Shown here piece by piece: positions 53,968-64,000 of a DNA stretch of 64,000 nucleotides. The position numbers and the translations under genes are program-made. The notes under the pieces were generated by a model. The model was given only the letters and a program-made list of their open reading frames with translations, was not told the origin of the DNA and did not search any database. Source of the stretch: Gemella morbillorum (GTDB taxonomy: Bacteria > Bacillota > Bacilli > Staphylococcales > Gemellaceae); assembly GCF_900476045.1 (NCBI RefSeq), contig NZ_LS483440.1, positions 744,001-808,000 on the forward strand, written 5' to 3'. Position 1 is the first letter of the stretch. Each line of letters opens with the position of its first letter.

Positions 53968-56900
53968 CAAAAGAATTTTTATTAAAAAGCGTCAAGGATA
54001 TAATAAGGAAGAATTACAGCTGAAAAATACGCTAAATCTAGAGTATAATCTAGATTTAGATAATGTTCAGGTGTATGTTATTTATGATATTTACAATATT
54101 GATGAAGAAACTTATAAACTAGCTAAAACTTCGGTATTTTCTGAAGTCGTTGTTGATGAAGTTTTTGAGAGTATTGATTTAGAAGAAGGAAAATATTTCG
54201 CTTATGAAGTGCTCCCTGCTCAATACGATCAAAGAGCTGATAGTGCGACTCAGTGTATAAAGTTGCTTAATGCGAAAAGCGAAGCAACTGTTAGAAGTGG
54301 TAAGCTAGTTATTTTTGATAAAAAATTAAATTCTGATGAATTGAAATTAGTGGAAAATTATCTAGTAAATCCAATTGAAGCACGAGTTAAGGATTTATCA
54401 GTATTAGAATTTTCACTAAATTCTGAACCTAAACCTCTTAAAAAACTGGATGGATTTTTGGAATATTCTCACTTGCAGTTAGAAGCTGTAAAAAAAGAGT
54501 TTTCTCTAGCAATGAATATAGAAGATTTAGAATTTATTCAAAGTTATTTTAAAACAGAAGGACGTATTCCAACTGAAACTGAGATTTATGTTCTTGATTG
54601 TTATTGGAGTGATCACTGCCGTCATACAACATTTGAAACTGTTCTTGATGAAATTAATATTGAGTCTGAACTTTTCAAAAAGGAAATGCAAGATGCGTTT
54701 GATTACTATCTAAAAGTTCGTGGAGAGCTTAATCGTGAAGATAAACCGTTAACACTTATGGATATGGCAAGTATTATTGGTAAATATCATGTTGGTATAT
54801 TAAATGATGAAAATATCGAAGTGAGTGAAGAAATTAATGCATGTTCATTCTTTACAACTATTCAAAATAAAGGTAAAGAAGAACGTTGGTTAATTCAGTT
54901 TAAAAACGAAACACATAATCATCCAAGTGAAATTGAACCATTTGGTGGGGCAAGTACTTGTATAGGAGGAGCTATTCGAGATCCACTATCAGGACGTAGT
55001 TATGTATATCAAGCTATGCGTATCTCTGGAAGTGGAAATATTCTCCAAAAACATGAAGATACTTTAGCACATAAACTTCCACAGGTAGAGATAGCAAAAG
55101 GAACAGCGCACGGTAACTCATCGTATGGGAATCAAATTGGTTTAGCAACAACGTTTGTTCGTGAAATTTATGATGATAGTTATGTTGCTAAACATATGGA
55201 AGTTGGAGCTGTTGTAGGAGCTGTAAAAGAAGGAGATTATAAACGTGAAACTTTAGTCGCTGGAGATATTGTTGTGATGATTGGTGGTCGTACTGGTCGT
55301 GATGGTATCCAAGGCGCAAGTGGTTCAAGTGTTGAGCACACAAATGATTCTTTAGAAACTATGTCAAGTCAAGTACAGAAAGGTAATGCTCCTGAAGAAA
55401 GAAAATTACAAAGGTTGTTTAGAAAACCAGAAGTTACTAGACTTATTAAAAAATGTAATGACTTTGGTGCTGGCGGAGTTTGTGTTTCTATCGGAGAGTT
55501 ATCAGACGGTATTGAAATTCACCTTGATAAAGTTCTAACAAAATATAAAGGACTTAATGCAACGGAACTTGCTACTAGTGAATCGCAAGAGAGAATGTCT
55601 GTTGCGATTGACAGAAAAGATTATGATGCATTTGTTCGTGAATGTGAAAAAGAAAATATTGAGTATGCACATGTTGCAACTGTAACAGACCGTCGCCGCT
55701 TAGAAATGTATTACAATGATGAAAAAGTAGTAGACATGAGTGCAGATTTCTTGGAAACAAGTGGTGTAAGACAACATACTAAAGCAACATTAGTAGATAA
55801 TAAAGCTAAAAATCCATTTACAGATAAAGAATTTTCTAGAGAAGCTGTGTTAAAAGAACTTGGAGAATTAAATGTAACTTGCCAAAAAGGATTAGCTTCA
55901 AAATTCGACTCTTCAATTGGAGCTTCAACAGTTCTTATGCCATTTGCAGGTCGTCATAAACTTACACCTGTTCAAGCAAGTGTTCAAGCATTACCAACAT
56001 TGCACTCAACAAGCGATACGGCAACGATCCTTACATATGGATTTATTCCGAAAATTTCATACTATTCACCATTTTTATCTTCTATCTACGCAGTGTTAGA
56101 ATCAGTAGCTAAAGTTTATGCAGTCGGTGGTACACGAGAAAGTCTTTACTTCTCATTCCAAGAGTATTTCGAAAAACTTGGTAAAGATAGCTCTAAATGG
56201 GGTAAAGTTACTCAAAGTTTATTAGGAAGTATTTATGCTCAACGTGAAATTGGTCGTCCAAGTATTGGCGGAAAAGATAGTATGTCAGGAACGTTCAATG
56301 ATCTTAATGTTGTAGAAACACTAATTTCATTTGCCTGCGTGCCTGTAAAAATAAATGATGTTATAACTCCAGAGTTGAAAGAAGTTGGTAACAAACTTTA
56401 TTATGTGCCAGTAGTAAAAGATGAAAAAGGATATCCAGATATTGCAGCTACTTTAGAAAATTATGAACTTGTTCATAAATATATTAAAGAAGGTAAAGTA
56501 GTTTCAGCATATGTTCAAGAAGAAGGTAGCTTAGCCGCTTCTCTAGTTAAAATGTCATTAGGTAACGATTTAGGATTTGAAGTAGAAAAAGAAAATATTT
56601 TAAACTTTGATCCAGCATCATTAGTAGTGGAAGCAAAAGAAAAATTACCATTTGAATGTATTGGTAAAGTAAGCAGTAGAATTATAATAAACAATGAATT
56701 ATTTACACATAATGATATATATGAAGCTTATACAGCTACTCTAAATGATATTTATCCGATGTATCAAAACGAAGATAAAGGAACTGTAGAAAATCTTCAT
56801 ACAGAAAATAAAGGACGAAAATATTATCCAGAATATGTAGAGGATGTAAAAGTAGTTATACCTGTCTTCCCTGGTACGAACTGTGAGTATGATAGTGAGA

Positions 56901-57634
56901 AAGCATTTATTGAAGCAGGAGCAACTCCTACGACAGTAGTAATCAGAAATACTCGAGAAAATGATATTAATGAATCAATAGAAGAGTTTGTAAATGCAGT
57001 AAAAGAATCTCATATCATTATGTTCCCAGGTGGATTTTCTAGTGGAGATGAACCAGACGGAAGTGCTAAGTATATTGTTAACTTCTTAAAAAATGAAAAG
57101 GTAAAAAATGCTATTCACAAACATTTAGCTGAGAAAAAACTTATATTAGGAATCTGTAATGGATTCCAGGCATTGCTTAAATCAGGATTACTTCCTTATG
57201 GAGAAATACGTGAATTGAATGAGGATGACCTTACGTTATACCGAAATGATAGTTATGAACATATTTCAACAACAGCATTTACTCGTGTAGCAAATGCAAA
57301 TTCACCTTGGTTACAAGATTTTACAATCGGAACTGAACACGAAGTGGTATTTAGTCATGGAGAAGGAAAAGTAGTTGGTCTTAATATAGACAAATTCAAA
57401 CACTTAATTGCTTTCCAATACTGTGATTTTAATGGAAATGCAACATTAAATGGTAGATTTAACCCTAATGGATCTTACTTAGCAACAGAAGGTTTAATAA
57501 GTGAAGATGGACTTATCCTTGGTAAGATGGGACACAGTGAACGTTTTGGAGAAAGTTTATATAAAACAAATACAATAAAAGTCAAACAAGATATATTTAA
57601 AAATGGTGTAAATTATTTCAAAGGGGAAAAATAA
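53960..57634 (+). CDS. purL: Phosphoribosylformylglycinamidine synthase, single-chain
   Basis: PurL (1,224 residues) converts FGAR, ATP and glutamine to FGAM. It is the large fused form (PurS-like N-terminus, two AIRS-type halves, C-terminal glutaminase), not the split PurS-PurL-PurQ of Bacillus. Seen: [41 protein letters not shown]-type core, [10 protein letters not shown], then the glutaminase with [37 protein letters not shown] (nucleophile Cys near 1066) and FSHGEGK. RBS lies inside the purK end. purC starts two bases after its stop. Confidence 0.97.
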   Translation: MSNKRIFIKKRQGYNKEELQLKNTLNLEYNLDLDNVQVYVIYDIYNIDEETYKLAKTSVFSEVVVDEVFESIDLEEGKYFAYEVLPAQYDQRADSATQCIKLLNAKSEATVRSGKLVIFDKKLNSDELKLVENYLVNPIEARVKDLSVLEFSLNSEPKPLKKLDGFLEYSHLQLEAVKKEFSLAMNIEDLEFIQSYFKTEGRIPTETEIYVLDCYWSDHCRHTTFETVLDEINIESELFKKEMQDAFDYYLKVRGELNREDKPLTLMDMASIIGKYHVGILNDENIEVSEEINACSFFTTIQNKGKEERWLIQFKNETHNHPSEIEPFGGASTCIGGAIRDPLSGRSYVYQAMRISGSGNILQKHEDTLAHKLPQVEIAKGTAHGNSSYGNQIGLATTFVREIYDDSYVAKHMEVGAVVGAVKEGDYKRETLVAGDIVVMIGGRTGRDGIQGASGSSVEHTNDSLETMSSQVQKGNAPEERKLQRLFRKPEVTRLIKKCNDFGAGGVCVSIGELSDGIEIHLDKVLTKYKGLNATELATSESQERMSVAIDRKDYDAFVRECEKENIEYAHVATVTDRRRLEMYYNDEKVVDMSADFLETSGVRQHTKATLVDNKAKNPFTDKEFSREAVLKELGELNVTCQKGLASKFDSSIGASTVLMPFAGRHKLTPVQASVQALPTLHSTSDTATILTYGFIPKISYYSPFLSSIYAVLESVAKVYAVGGTRESLYFSFQEYFEKLGKDSSKWGKVTQSLLGSIYAQREIGRPSIGGKDSMSGTFNDLNVVETLISFACVPVKINDVITPELKEVGNKLYYVPVVKDEKGYPDIAATLENYELVHKYIKEGKVVSAYVQEEGSLAASLVKMSLGNDLGFEVEKENILNFDPASLVVEAKEKLPFECIGKVSSRIIINNELFTHNDIYEAYTATLNDIYPMYQNEDKGTVENLHTENKGRKYYPEYVEDVKVVIPVFPGTNCEYDSEKAFIEAGATPTTVVIRNTRENDINESIEEFVNAVKESHIIMFPGGFSSGDEPDGSAKYIVNFLKNEKVKNAIHKHLAEKKLILGICNGFQALLKSGLLPYGEIRELNEDDLTLYRNDSYEHISTTAFTRVANANSPWLQDFTIGTEHEVVFSHGEGKVVGLNIDKFKHLIAFQYCDFNGNATLNGRFNPNGSYLATEGLISEDGLILGKMGHSERFGESLYKTNTIKVKQDIFKNGVNYFKGEK

Positions 57635-57635
57635 A

Positions 57636-58343
57636 ATGAAATTACTATACGAAGGAAAAGCAAAACAATTATTCGAATGTGAAAATAAAGATGAAATTTA
57701 TGTTCATTATAAAAATAGTGCGACAGCATTTAATGGAGTTAAAAAAGAAGAATTTGAACATAAAGGAATTTTTAACAATACAATTACTTCTTTAATCTTT
57801 GAGTATTTAGAAAAAGAAGGTGTTGAAACACATTTTATAAAAAAAATTAATGAAACAGACCAACTTTGTAAACATGTTACGATAATTCCGTTAGAAGTTA
57901 TTGTAAGAAACATAGTAGCAGGTTCAATGGCTAAAAAGTATGGTATAGAAGAAGGAAAAAAATTAGCAAAACCTGTTTTTGAACTTAGCTATAAAAATGA
58001 TGATTTGAATGATCCTCTTATTAATGATGACCACGCTGTGGCATTAGAAATAGTAACAGAAGAAGAACTTGCGAATATACGTGAGCAAGCATTAAAAATT
58101 AATTCTTTACTTCAAAAATTATATTTAAAAGCAAACTTAGTATTAGTAGATTTCAAAATTGAATTTGGAAAAGATAAAAACGGTAAAATCATTTTAGCTG
58201 ATGAAATTTCTCCAGATACATGCCGACTTTGGGATAAAGATACAAATGAGAAATTAGATAAAGATAGATTTAGACGTGATTTAGGTTCTGTAATGGAAGC
58301 TTACGAAGAAGTTTTAAGGAGATTAGAAGATGCGAGGGCTTAA
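57636..58343 (+). CDS. purC: SAICAR synthetase
   Basis: PurC (235 residues) joins aspartate to CAIR using ATP. Seen: [12 protein letters not shown] at the start (YEGKAK loop), [35 protein letters not shown], and [14 protein letters not shown] near residue 190, all typical. GGGGA precedes the ATG. Its last 14 bases overlap purF. Confidence 0.97.
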   Translation: MKLLYEGKAKQLFECENKDEIYVHYKNSATAFNGVKKEEFEHKGIFNNTITSLIFEYLEKEGVETHFIKKINETDQLCKHVTIIPLEVIVRNIVAGSMAKKYGIEEGKKLAKPVFELSYKNDDLNDPLINDDHAVALEIVTEEELANIREQALKINSLLQKLYLKANLVLVDFKIEFGKDKNGKIILADEISPDTCRLWDKDTNEKLDKDRFRRDLGSVMEAYEEVLRRLEDARA

Positions 58344-59787
58344 CGAAGAATGTGGAGTGTTTGGAATTTGGGGACATCCAGAAGCAAGTAATGTTACATA
58401 TTTTGGGTTGCACAGCTTACAACACCGTGGTCAAGAAGGTGGAGGAATCGTTTCTAACGATAAAGAAGTTTTACGTGGGCATAGGGATCTTGGATTAATA
58501 TCTGAGGTTTTCCGTGATAAAAAAAAGTTAGAAAATCTACTAGGGAGTAGTGCCATTGGGCATGTTCGTTATGCGACGTCAGGTAGCAATAATATCCAAA
58601 ACATTCAGCCATTTTTATTTCATTTTTATGATATGAGTGTTGGGATATGTCATAACGGTAACCTTATTAATGCAAAAACACTACGTCGTGAATTAGAACA
58701 AGATGGAGCGATTTTCCATTCTTCATCTGATACAGAGGTACTTATTCATCTAATTCGACGAAGTAAGGAAAAGGGATTTAAAGCACAACTTAAAGATGCC
58801 CTTTGTAAAATTAAAGGTGGTTTTACCTACTTAGTATTAACAAAAGATACTATGTATGGTGCTGTTGATCCGAATAGCTTGCGTCCACTTGCTATCGGTA
58901 AAATGAAAAATGGTGCATATGTTGCTGCTAGTGAAACATGCGCTATTGATGTAGTAGGAGCGGAGTTTGTATGTAATGTTGGTGCAGGAGAGCTAGTTAT
59001 TATAGATGATAAAGGTATTCGTATTGAAAAATATACAGAGGACACAAAAGTTGCAATAGCAGCTATGGAATACGTATATTTTGCACGACCTGACTCTAAT
59101 ATTGCTGGAGTTAACGTCCATACTGCACGTAAAAGAACAGGACGTCGTCTTGCTATTGAACAACCAGCACCTGATGCAGATATGGTAATTGGTGTACCTA
59201 ACTCATCACTATCAGCTGCAAGTGGATATGCAGAAGAAAGTGGATTGCCATACGAAATGGGACTTATAAAAAATCAGTATGTTGCACGTACATTTATTCA
59301 ACCTACGCAAGAGTTGCGTGAACAAGGTGTAAGAATGAAATTATCTGCTGTTAAAGGTGTTGTTAGTGGTAAAAGTATTGTTCTAGTTGATGATTCTATC
59401 GTTCGTGGAACGACTAGTAAGCGTATAGTTCAACTTTTGAAAGAAGCTGGGGCACGTGAAGTTCATGTGAGAATTTCGGCACCACCTTTGATTTTCCCAA
59501 GTTTTTATGGTATAGATATTTCCACAACAGAGGAATTAATCGCTGCTAATAAGACACAAGATGAGATTTGTGAAATAATTGGTGCAGATTCATTAGGGTA
59601 TTTGAGTGAAGATGGTTTAATTGAATCTATAGGTTTAGATTATGATGCACCTTACACTGGCCTTTGCATGGATTGTTTCAATGGTGATTATTCTGCTGGA
59701 CTATATGATTATGAAGAAGATTATTTAAAATCAATGACGAATATCCAAAAGAAATTTTTGCAAGAAAGGGGTAAAAATAATGAGTAA
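58330..59787 (+). CDS. purF: Amidophosphoribosyltransferase
   Basis: PurF (485 residues) catalyses the first committed step: PRPP plus glutamine to phosphoribosylamine. It starts with a short propeptide (MRGLNEE) before the nucleophile Cys8 ([10 protein letters not shown]), as in Bacillus-type enzymes, which are cleaved to expose this Cys. Seen: [17 protein letters not shown], the PRPP-binding loop [18 protein letters not shown], and C-terminal cysteines (GLCMDCFNG), consistent with the Fe-S form. It overlaps purC by 14 bases and purM by eight. Confidence 0.97.
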   Translation: MRGLNEECGVFGIWGHPEASNVTYFGLHSLQHRGQEGGGIVSNDKEVLRGHRDLGLISEVFRDKKKLENLLGSSAIGHVRYATSGSNNIQNIQPFLFHFYDMSVGICHNGNLINAKTLRRELEQDGAIFHSSSDTEVLIHLIRRSKEKGFKAQLKDALCKIKGGFTYLVLTKDTMYGAVDPNSLRPLAIGKMKNGAYVAASETCAIDVVGAEFVCNVGAGELVIIDDKGIRIEKYTEDTKVAIAAMEYVYFARPDSNIAGVNVHTARKRTGRRLAIEQPAPDADMVIGVPNSSLSAASGYAEESGLPYEMGLIKNQYVARTFIQPTQELREQGVRMKLSAVKGVVSGKSIVLVDDSIVRGTTSKRIVQLLKEAGAREVHVRISAPPLIFPSFYGIDISTTEELIAANKTQDEICEIIGADSLGYLSEDGLIESIGLDYDAPYTGLCMDCFNGDYSAGLYDYEEDYLKSMTNIQKKFLQERGKNNE

Positions 59788-60784
59788 AAAATACGAAGAA
59801 AGTGGAGTAAGTTTAGAGGCTGGATATAAATCAGTAGAACTTATTAAAAAACATGTAGCACGTACTAAAAATTTGGGGATGATGTCTGCAATTGGAGGCT
59901 TCGGTGGTGCATTTGACTTAAGCAGTTATAACTTTAAAAATCCTGTTTTAATTAGTGGTACTGATGGTGTAGGAACTAAATTAAAACTAGCTTTTGAGCT
60001 TGATATTCATAACACAATTGGGATTGATGTAGTAGCAATGTGCGTTAACGATATTCTTGCTCAAGGAGCTCAACCACTATTTTTCTTAGATTATTTAGCT
60101 GTTGGAAAAAATTATCCTGAACAAGTAGAACAGATTGTTGAGGGTGTAGCAGAAGGTTGTGTTCAAGCAGGATGTGCCATTGTTGGTGGAGAGACAGCAG
60201 AGATGGCTGGATTTTATGATGATGGAGAATATGATATTGCAGGATTTAGTGTTGGAGCAGCTGAAAAAGAAGATTTATTAAGTCCAGAAAATACTAAAGC
60301 TGGACAAGTAGTTATCGGACTTCCTTCGACTGGTGTTCATTCAAATGGATTCTCATTAGTAAGAAAAATTATTCGTGATAATAATATTAGTCTTGATGAA
60401 AAGTTTGGTGATAGTACAATAGGAAAGACTTTATTAACACCGACAAAAATTTATGTTAAAGAAGTATTAAAAGTGCTAAAAGAAGTGAAAGTTGCGGGAA
60501 TTGCTCATATAACTGGTGGAGGATTCCATGAAAACTTACCACGTTGTCTAAAAGAAGGTTTAGGCATGAAAATTAATAAAGATTCATATGAAGTACCAGA
60601 AATATTTAAGTACTTACAAGAAAAAGGAAACATCGATGAAGCAGAAATGTACAATATCTTTAACATGGGTGTAGGAATGGCACTTGTTGTTAATAAAGAA
60701 GATGTAGAAAAAACTTTATCATTGTTAGATGATGCGTTTGTTCTAGGTGAAGTAGTAAATGAAAGTGGAATTGAAATAATATGA
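59780..60784 (+). CDS. purM: Phosphoribosylformylglycinamidine cyclo-ligase (AIR synthetase)
   Basis: PurM (334 residues) closes the imidazole ring, FGAM to AIR. Seen: [13 protein letters not shown] at the start, [26 protein letters not shown] (GTDGVGTK signature), [62 protein letters not shown]-type RBS lies within purF. Overlaps purN by four bases (ATGA). Confidence 0.97.
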   Translation: MSKKYEESGVSLEAGYKSVELIKKHVARTKNLGMMSAIGGFGGAFDLSSYNFKNPVLISGTDGVGTKLKLAFELDIHNTIGIDVVAMCVNDILAQGAQPLFFLDYLAVGKNYPEQVEQIVEGVAEGCVQAGCAIVGGETAEMAGFYDDGEYDIAGFSVGAAEKEDLLSPENTKAGQVVIGLPSTGVHSNGFSLVRKIIRDNNISLDEKFGDSTIGKTLLTPTKIYVKEVLKVLKEVKVAGIAHITGGGFHENLPRCLKEGLGMKINKDSYEVPEIFKYLQEKGNIDEAEMYNIFNMGVGMALVVNKEDVEKTLSLLDDAFVLGEVVNESGIEII

Positions 60785-61347
60785 AGAAACAAGTAGCAAT
60801 ATTTGCATCTGGAACCGGAAGTAATTTTGAGAAAATTGCAGATGATAATAGACTTAAAGAAAAAATGGATATTGCACTTCTAGTTTGTGATAAACCAAAT
60901 GCAGCTGTAATAAAAAAGGCGCAAGATCGTAACATAAATACTTATGTTTTTTCAACAAAAGATTTTGCATCAAAACAAGATTATGAAGCAGCTATTTTGG
61001 AGCAAGTTAAAGATTTAGATTATATTTTCTTAGCTGGTTATATGAGAATTATTTCTCCGTATTTTCTGGAAAATTACAAAAAAACAATCTTAAATCTTCA
61101 TCCATCTCTTTTACCTAAATATAAAGGTAAAGATGCGATAGAACAAGCATATAAAGCGCAGGAACGTGAAGTAGGAATTAGTATTCATTATGTTAATGAG
61201 GAGTTAGATGGTGGAGAAGTTATCGCTCAAAAATCATTAATTGTAAAAGATGGTGAAACTCTAAAAGAAGTTACTGCAAGGATTCATGAATTAGAACATG
61301 AACTTTATCCAAATGTTATTTTAAAATTAGTTGAGGAGGCACTATGA
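60781..61347 (+). CDS. purN: Phosphoribosylglycinamide formyltransferase
   Basis: PurN (188 residues) adds a formyl group from 10-formyltetrahydrofolate to GAR. Seen: [15 protein letters not shown] (glycine loop), [26 protein letters not shown] (HPSLLP active-site motif) and [20 protein letters not shown] with the catalytic Asp. Overlaps both neighbours by four bases; GAGGAG for purH lies in its end. Confidence 0.97.
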   Translation: MKKQVAIFASGTGSNFEKIADDNRLKEKMDIALLVCDKPNAAVIKKAQDRNINTYVFSTKDFASKQDYEAAILEQVKDLDYIFLAGYMRIISPYFLENYKKTILNLHPSLLPKYKGKDAIEQAYKAQEREVGISIHYVNEELDGGEVIAQKSLIVKDGETLKEVTARIHELEHELYPNVILKLVEEAL

Positions 61348-62864
61348 CGAAAAGAGCTTTAATAAGTGTAAGTGATAAAACAAATATTGTAGAATTTGCA
61401 AAAGGACTAGAAAAACATGGATTTGAAATTATCAGTACGGGTGGGACTTTTACTTATTTGAAAAATAATGGTGTAGCCTGTATTAGTATTGAGGATGTTA
61501 CGCACTTTCCAGAAATTTTGGAAGGTCGTGTAAAAACACTTCATCCTAAAATCCATGGTGGATTACTTTCAAAACGTGGAAATGAACTTCATAATAAACA
61601 TGTAGCAGAAAATAATATAGAATACATTGATTTAGTATGTGTTAATTTATATCCATTTGAAGCTACTGTTAAAAAAGAAGGAGTAAGCGAAGAAGAAATT
61701 ATAGAAAATATTGATATCGGTGGACCGAGTATGTTGCGTAGTGCTGCGAAAAACTTTAATGATGTAACGGTTGTAACTGATATTCGAGATTATGATCGTA
61801 TACTAAATGAGTTAGAAAATGGTGGAATTACTCTTGCGACACGTCGTTCATTAGCTATTAAAGTGTTTAATACTACTGCAAGTTATGATGCAGCTATTGC
61901 AAATTACTTTAATAAAGCTGATAACTTGATCCCTGAAAAATTAACATTATCTTATACGTTAGAAGATACTTTACGCTACGGAGAAAATCCTCATCAAAAA
62001 GCATATCACTATGTACAAGACAATAATGAAAGCTATGCTTTACAAAATGCAGTACAACTGCATGGGAAAGAAATGTCTTACAATAATATTCAAGACGCTT
62101 CTGCTGCATTAGATATTCTTGCAGAGTTTGATGAGATTGCATGTGTCGCTGTAAAACATATGAACCCATGTGGTGTTGCAATAGGAAAAGATGTTTTTGA
62201 AGCATATTCACGCGCTTATGATGCGGATCCTGTATCTATCTTTGGAGGGATTGTTGCGGTTAATGGCGTTGTAGATAAAGCTACCGCAGAAAAAATGCAT
62301 AGTATTTTCTTAGAAATTATTTTAGCAGTTGATTATGATGATGAAGCGCTAGAAATACTAACTAAGAAAAAAAATCTACGTATTTACAAACTTGGTGAAA
62401 AAAATAATAATCATGAACAACAAATCAAGAGTGTTCGTGGGGGAATCTTGGTTCAAGATTTCAACTCAGCTTTAGCTGAAAATTATGAAGTTGTTACAGA
62501 TAAACAGCCAACTAAAGAACAAATGTCGGATTTAGAATTTGGTCTTAAAGTAGTTAAACATGTCAAATCAAATGCAATTGTTGTAGTTAAAAATGGTCAG
62601 ACATTAGGAATAGGAGCCGGCCAAATGAATCGAGTAGGTTCATGTAAAATAGCTCTTGAACAGGCTGGTGCTCTTGCAGATGGTGCAGTTCTTGCTTCAG
62701 ATGCCTTCTTCCCAATGCGAGATAGCGCTGATTTAGCAGCAGAATATAATATTGCAGCAATCGTACAACCTGGTGGTTCAATACGTGATCAGGAAAGTAT
62801 AGATGCTTGTAATGAGAAAGGTATGGCGATGCTTTTCAGCAAAATACGCCACTTTAAACACTAA
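61344..62864 (+). CDS. purH: Bifunctional AICAR formyltransferase / IMP cyclohydrolase
   Basis: PurH (506 residues) does the last two steps to IMP. The N-terminal cyclohydrolase part has ALISVSDKTNIVEFAKGLEKHGFEIISTGGT and EGRVKTLHPKIHGG. The C-terminal transformylase part has YGENPHQKAYHY, VKHMNPCGVAIG (KHxNPCG with catalytic Lys/His), SNAIVVVKNGQTLGIGAGQMNRVGS. The stop TAA shares one base with the purD ATG. Normal length. Confidence 0.97.
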   Translation: MTKRALISVSDKTNIVEFAKGLEKHGFEIISTGGTFTYLKNNGVACISIEDVTHFPEILEGRVKTLHPKIHGGLLSKRGNELHNKHVAENNIEYIDLVCVNLYPFEATVKKEGVSEEEIIENIDIGGPSMLRSAAKNFNDVTVVTDIRDYDRILNELENGGITLATRRSLAIKVFNTTASYDAAIANYFNKADNLIPEKLTLSYTLEDTLRYGENPHQKAYHYVQDNNESYALQNAVQLHGKEMSYNNIQDASAALDILAEFDEIACVAVKHMNPCGVAIGKDVFEAYSRAYDADPVSIFGGIVAVNGVVDKATAEKMHSIFLEIILAVDYDDEALEILTKKKNLRIYKLGEKNNNHEQQIKSVRGGILVQDFNSALAENYEVVTDKQPTKEQMSDLEFGLKVVKHVKSNAIVVVKNGQTLGIGAGQMNRVGSCKIALEQAGALADGAVLASDAFFPMRDSADLAAEYNIAAIVQPGGSIRDQESIDACNEKGMAMLFSKIRHFKH

Positions 62865-64000
62865 TGGCTAAAGTATTAGTAGTGGGTGCTGGTGGAAGAG
62901 AGCACGCTATCGCCTACAAGTTTAACCAAGAAGGACACGAAGTTTATATGGCTGGTATTAATCCAGCAGTAGAAAAATTTGGGATTTGTATTGACATCAA
63001 AGAAGATGATATCCCGAGTTATGCATTAGAAAATAATATTGATTTAGTTTTTGTTGGGCCAGAAGTACCGTTGGTAAATGGTTTGGTTGATAAACTCCAA
63101 GAAAAAGGTATTCGCGCTTTTGGACCAAGTAAAAAAGCAGCACAATTAGAAGGAAGTAAAGTATTTTCCAAAATGATGATGGAAAAATATAATATTCCTA
63201 CAGCTAAACACGAAAGTTTTAGCGACTATGAAAAAGCAAGTGAATATTTATCTCAGCAAAAAGCTCCAATCGTTTTGAAAGCTGATGGTCTTGCCGCTGG
63301 TAAAGGTGTAATTATCGCTGAAACTTTAGAAGAAGCTCAATACGAACTTAAAGAAATGATGTGTAATTCTAAATTCGCTGCAGCTGGAGCTAATGTTGTA
63401 ATTGAAGAGTTTCTTTCTGGAGAAGAATTTTCTCTAATGTGCTTTGTTTCCGATAGAAAAGTTTATCCAATGGAAATTGCTCAAGATCATAAACGTACTT
63501 TTGATAATGATGAAGGATTAAACACAGGGGGAATGGGAGCATATTGTCCACTTAAAAAGATTACACAAGATGATGTAAATGAAGGCTTGGAGAAGGTAGT
63601 ACAACCGATGGTTGATGCTATGAGTAGTGAAGGGATGCCATTTTATGGAATACTTTATGCTGGTCTTATGAAGTGTGCTGATGGTGTGAAAACTATTGAG
63701 TTTAATGTTCGTTTCGGAGATCCAGAGAGTGAAGTCTTGCTATTAAAACTAGAGAGTAGTTTATATGAAATTTCTAACAATATCATCGACGGTAAGGATG
63801 TTCAGTTGAAATGGAATAAAGATGCATTTATTGGGGTTGTTATGGCAGCTAAAGGTTATCCAGAAAAAAGTGAAAAAGGTGCGGTTATAAATGGTTTAGA
63901 AAAATTAACAACACCGGTATTTCACATGGGAACAAAACAAGTAGATGATAATATTGTAATAAATGGAGGACGCGTCTTATTAGTTTGTGCTAGTGGCGAA
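62864..64000 (+). CDS. purD: Phosphoribosylamine-glycine ligase (3' end cut by window)
   Basis: PurD joins glycine to phosphoribosylamine. The frame from ATG 62864 stays open to the window end (379 codons of the usual 420 or so). Seen: KVLVVGAGGREHAIAYKF at the start, FVGPEVPLVNGLVD, FGPSKKAAQLEGSK, ATP-grasp KADGLAAGKGVIIA, AQDHKRTFDNDEGLNTGGMGAYCP and VRFGDPESEVLL. It begins on the last base of purH, so it is translationally coupled. The operon may continue beyond the window. Confidence 0.97.
   Translation, partial: MAKVLVVGAGGREHAIAYKFNQEGHEVYMAGINPAVEKFGICIDIKEDDIPSYALENNIDLVFVGPEVPLVNGLVDKLQEKGIRAFGPSKKAAQLEGSKVFSKMMMEKYNIPTAKHESFSDYEKASEYLSQQKAPIVLKADGLAAGKGVIIAETLEEAQYELKEMMCNSKFAAAGANVVIEEFLSGEEFSLMCFVSDRKVYPMEIAQDHKRTFDNDEGLNTGGMGAYCPLKKITQDDVNEGLEKVVQPMVDAMSSEGMPFYGILYAGLMKCADGVKTIEFNVRFGDPESEVLLLKLESSLYEISNNIIDGKDVQLKWNKDAFIGVVMAAKGYPEKSEKGAVINGLEKLTTPVFHMGTKQVDDNIVINGGRVLLVCASGE

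Noticed and set aside
55917-56099. Extra frame inside purL
   Set aside because: Shadow of the purL coding sequence in another frame, with His/Gln-rich low-complexity product.

Overview
The window is AT-rich DNA with Bacillota-type signals: AGGAGG ribosome binding sites, T-box leaders, CtsR operators, GatCAB and a single-chain PurL. Gene content and codon use resemble Gemella or a close low-GC relative. That is my inference, since no 16S gene or other marker is present. No rRNA, tRNA or CRISPR array was seen.

Layout. 1-10060 is ordinary chromosome: 3'-cut uvrB, a small membrane protein, an amino-acid permease, prmA, an isochorismatase-like hydrolase, and T-box-controlled gatCAB. 10100-29890 is an accessory island between gatB and clpB. 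It holds a PanE-like reductase; an AbiH plus Ser/Thr kinase pair (putative phage defence); an orphan RelB antitoxin; and the remains of an integrative conjugative or mobilizable element (5'-truncated SNF2 helicase, small ORF, SSB, relaxase, MobC, oriT-like repeats). Inside that element is a restriction-modification cassette: XRE regulator, HaeIII-type GGCC methylase and endonuclease, GHKL/MORC ATPase with a nuclease-like tail, and a second cytosine methylase. Next comes a WYL-regulated operon (GyrI-like, ClbS/DfsB-like, SPL-like radical SAM) with the same operator in two promoters. After a decayed chimeric ORF and a nitroreductase there is a type III toxin-antitoxin candidate (TenpN/ToxN-like toxin behind a promoter and a two-copy RNA repeat).

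29930-52290 returns to core functions: CtsR-controlled clpB, an Asp/Glu racemase-like protein, DUF554 protein, lipoprotein-like or anchored protein, T-box ileS, a HIRAN protein beside a WYL regulator, secA, a sirtuin, a heterodimeric ABC exporter, T-box glyS (minus strand), CPBP protease, MFS transporter, HAD phosphatase and a HEAT-repeat alkylation-repair-like protein. 52340-64000 is a tightly overlapping purine operon purE-K-L-C-F-M-N-H-D, cut by the window end in purD.

The most interesting parts are the five-gene HaeIII/MORC cassette, the AbiH-kinase pair, the type III toxin-antitoxin locus and the WYL/ClbS/radical-SAM operon. All functions are read from sequence motifs only.
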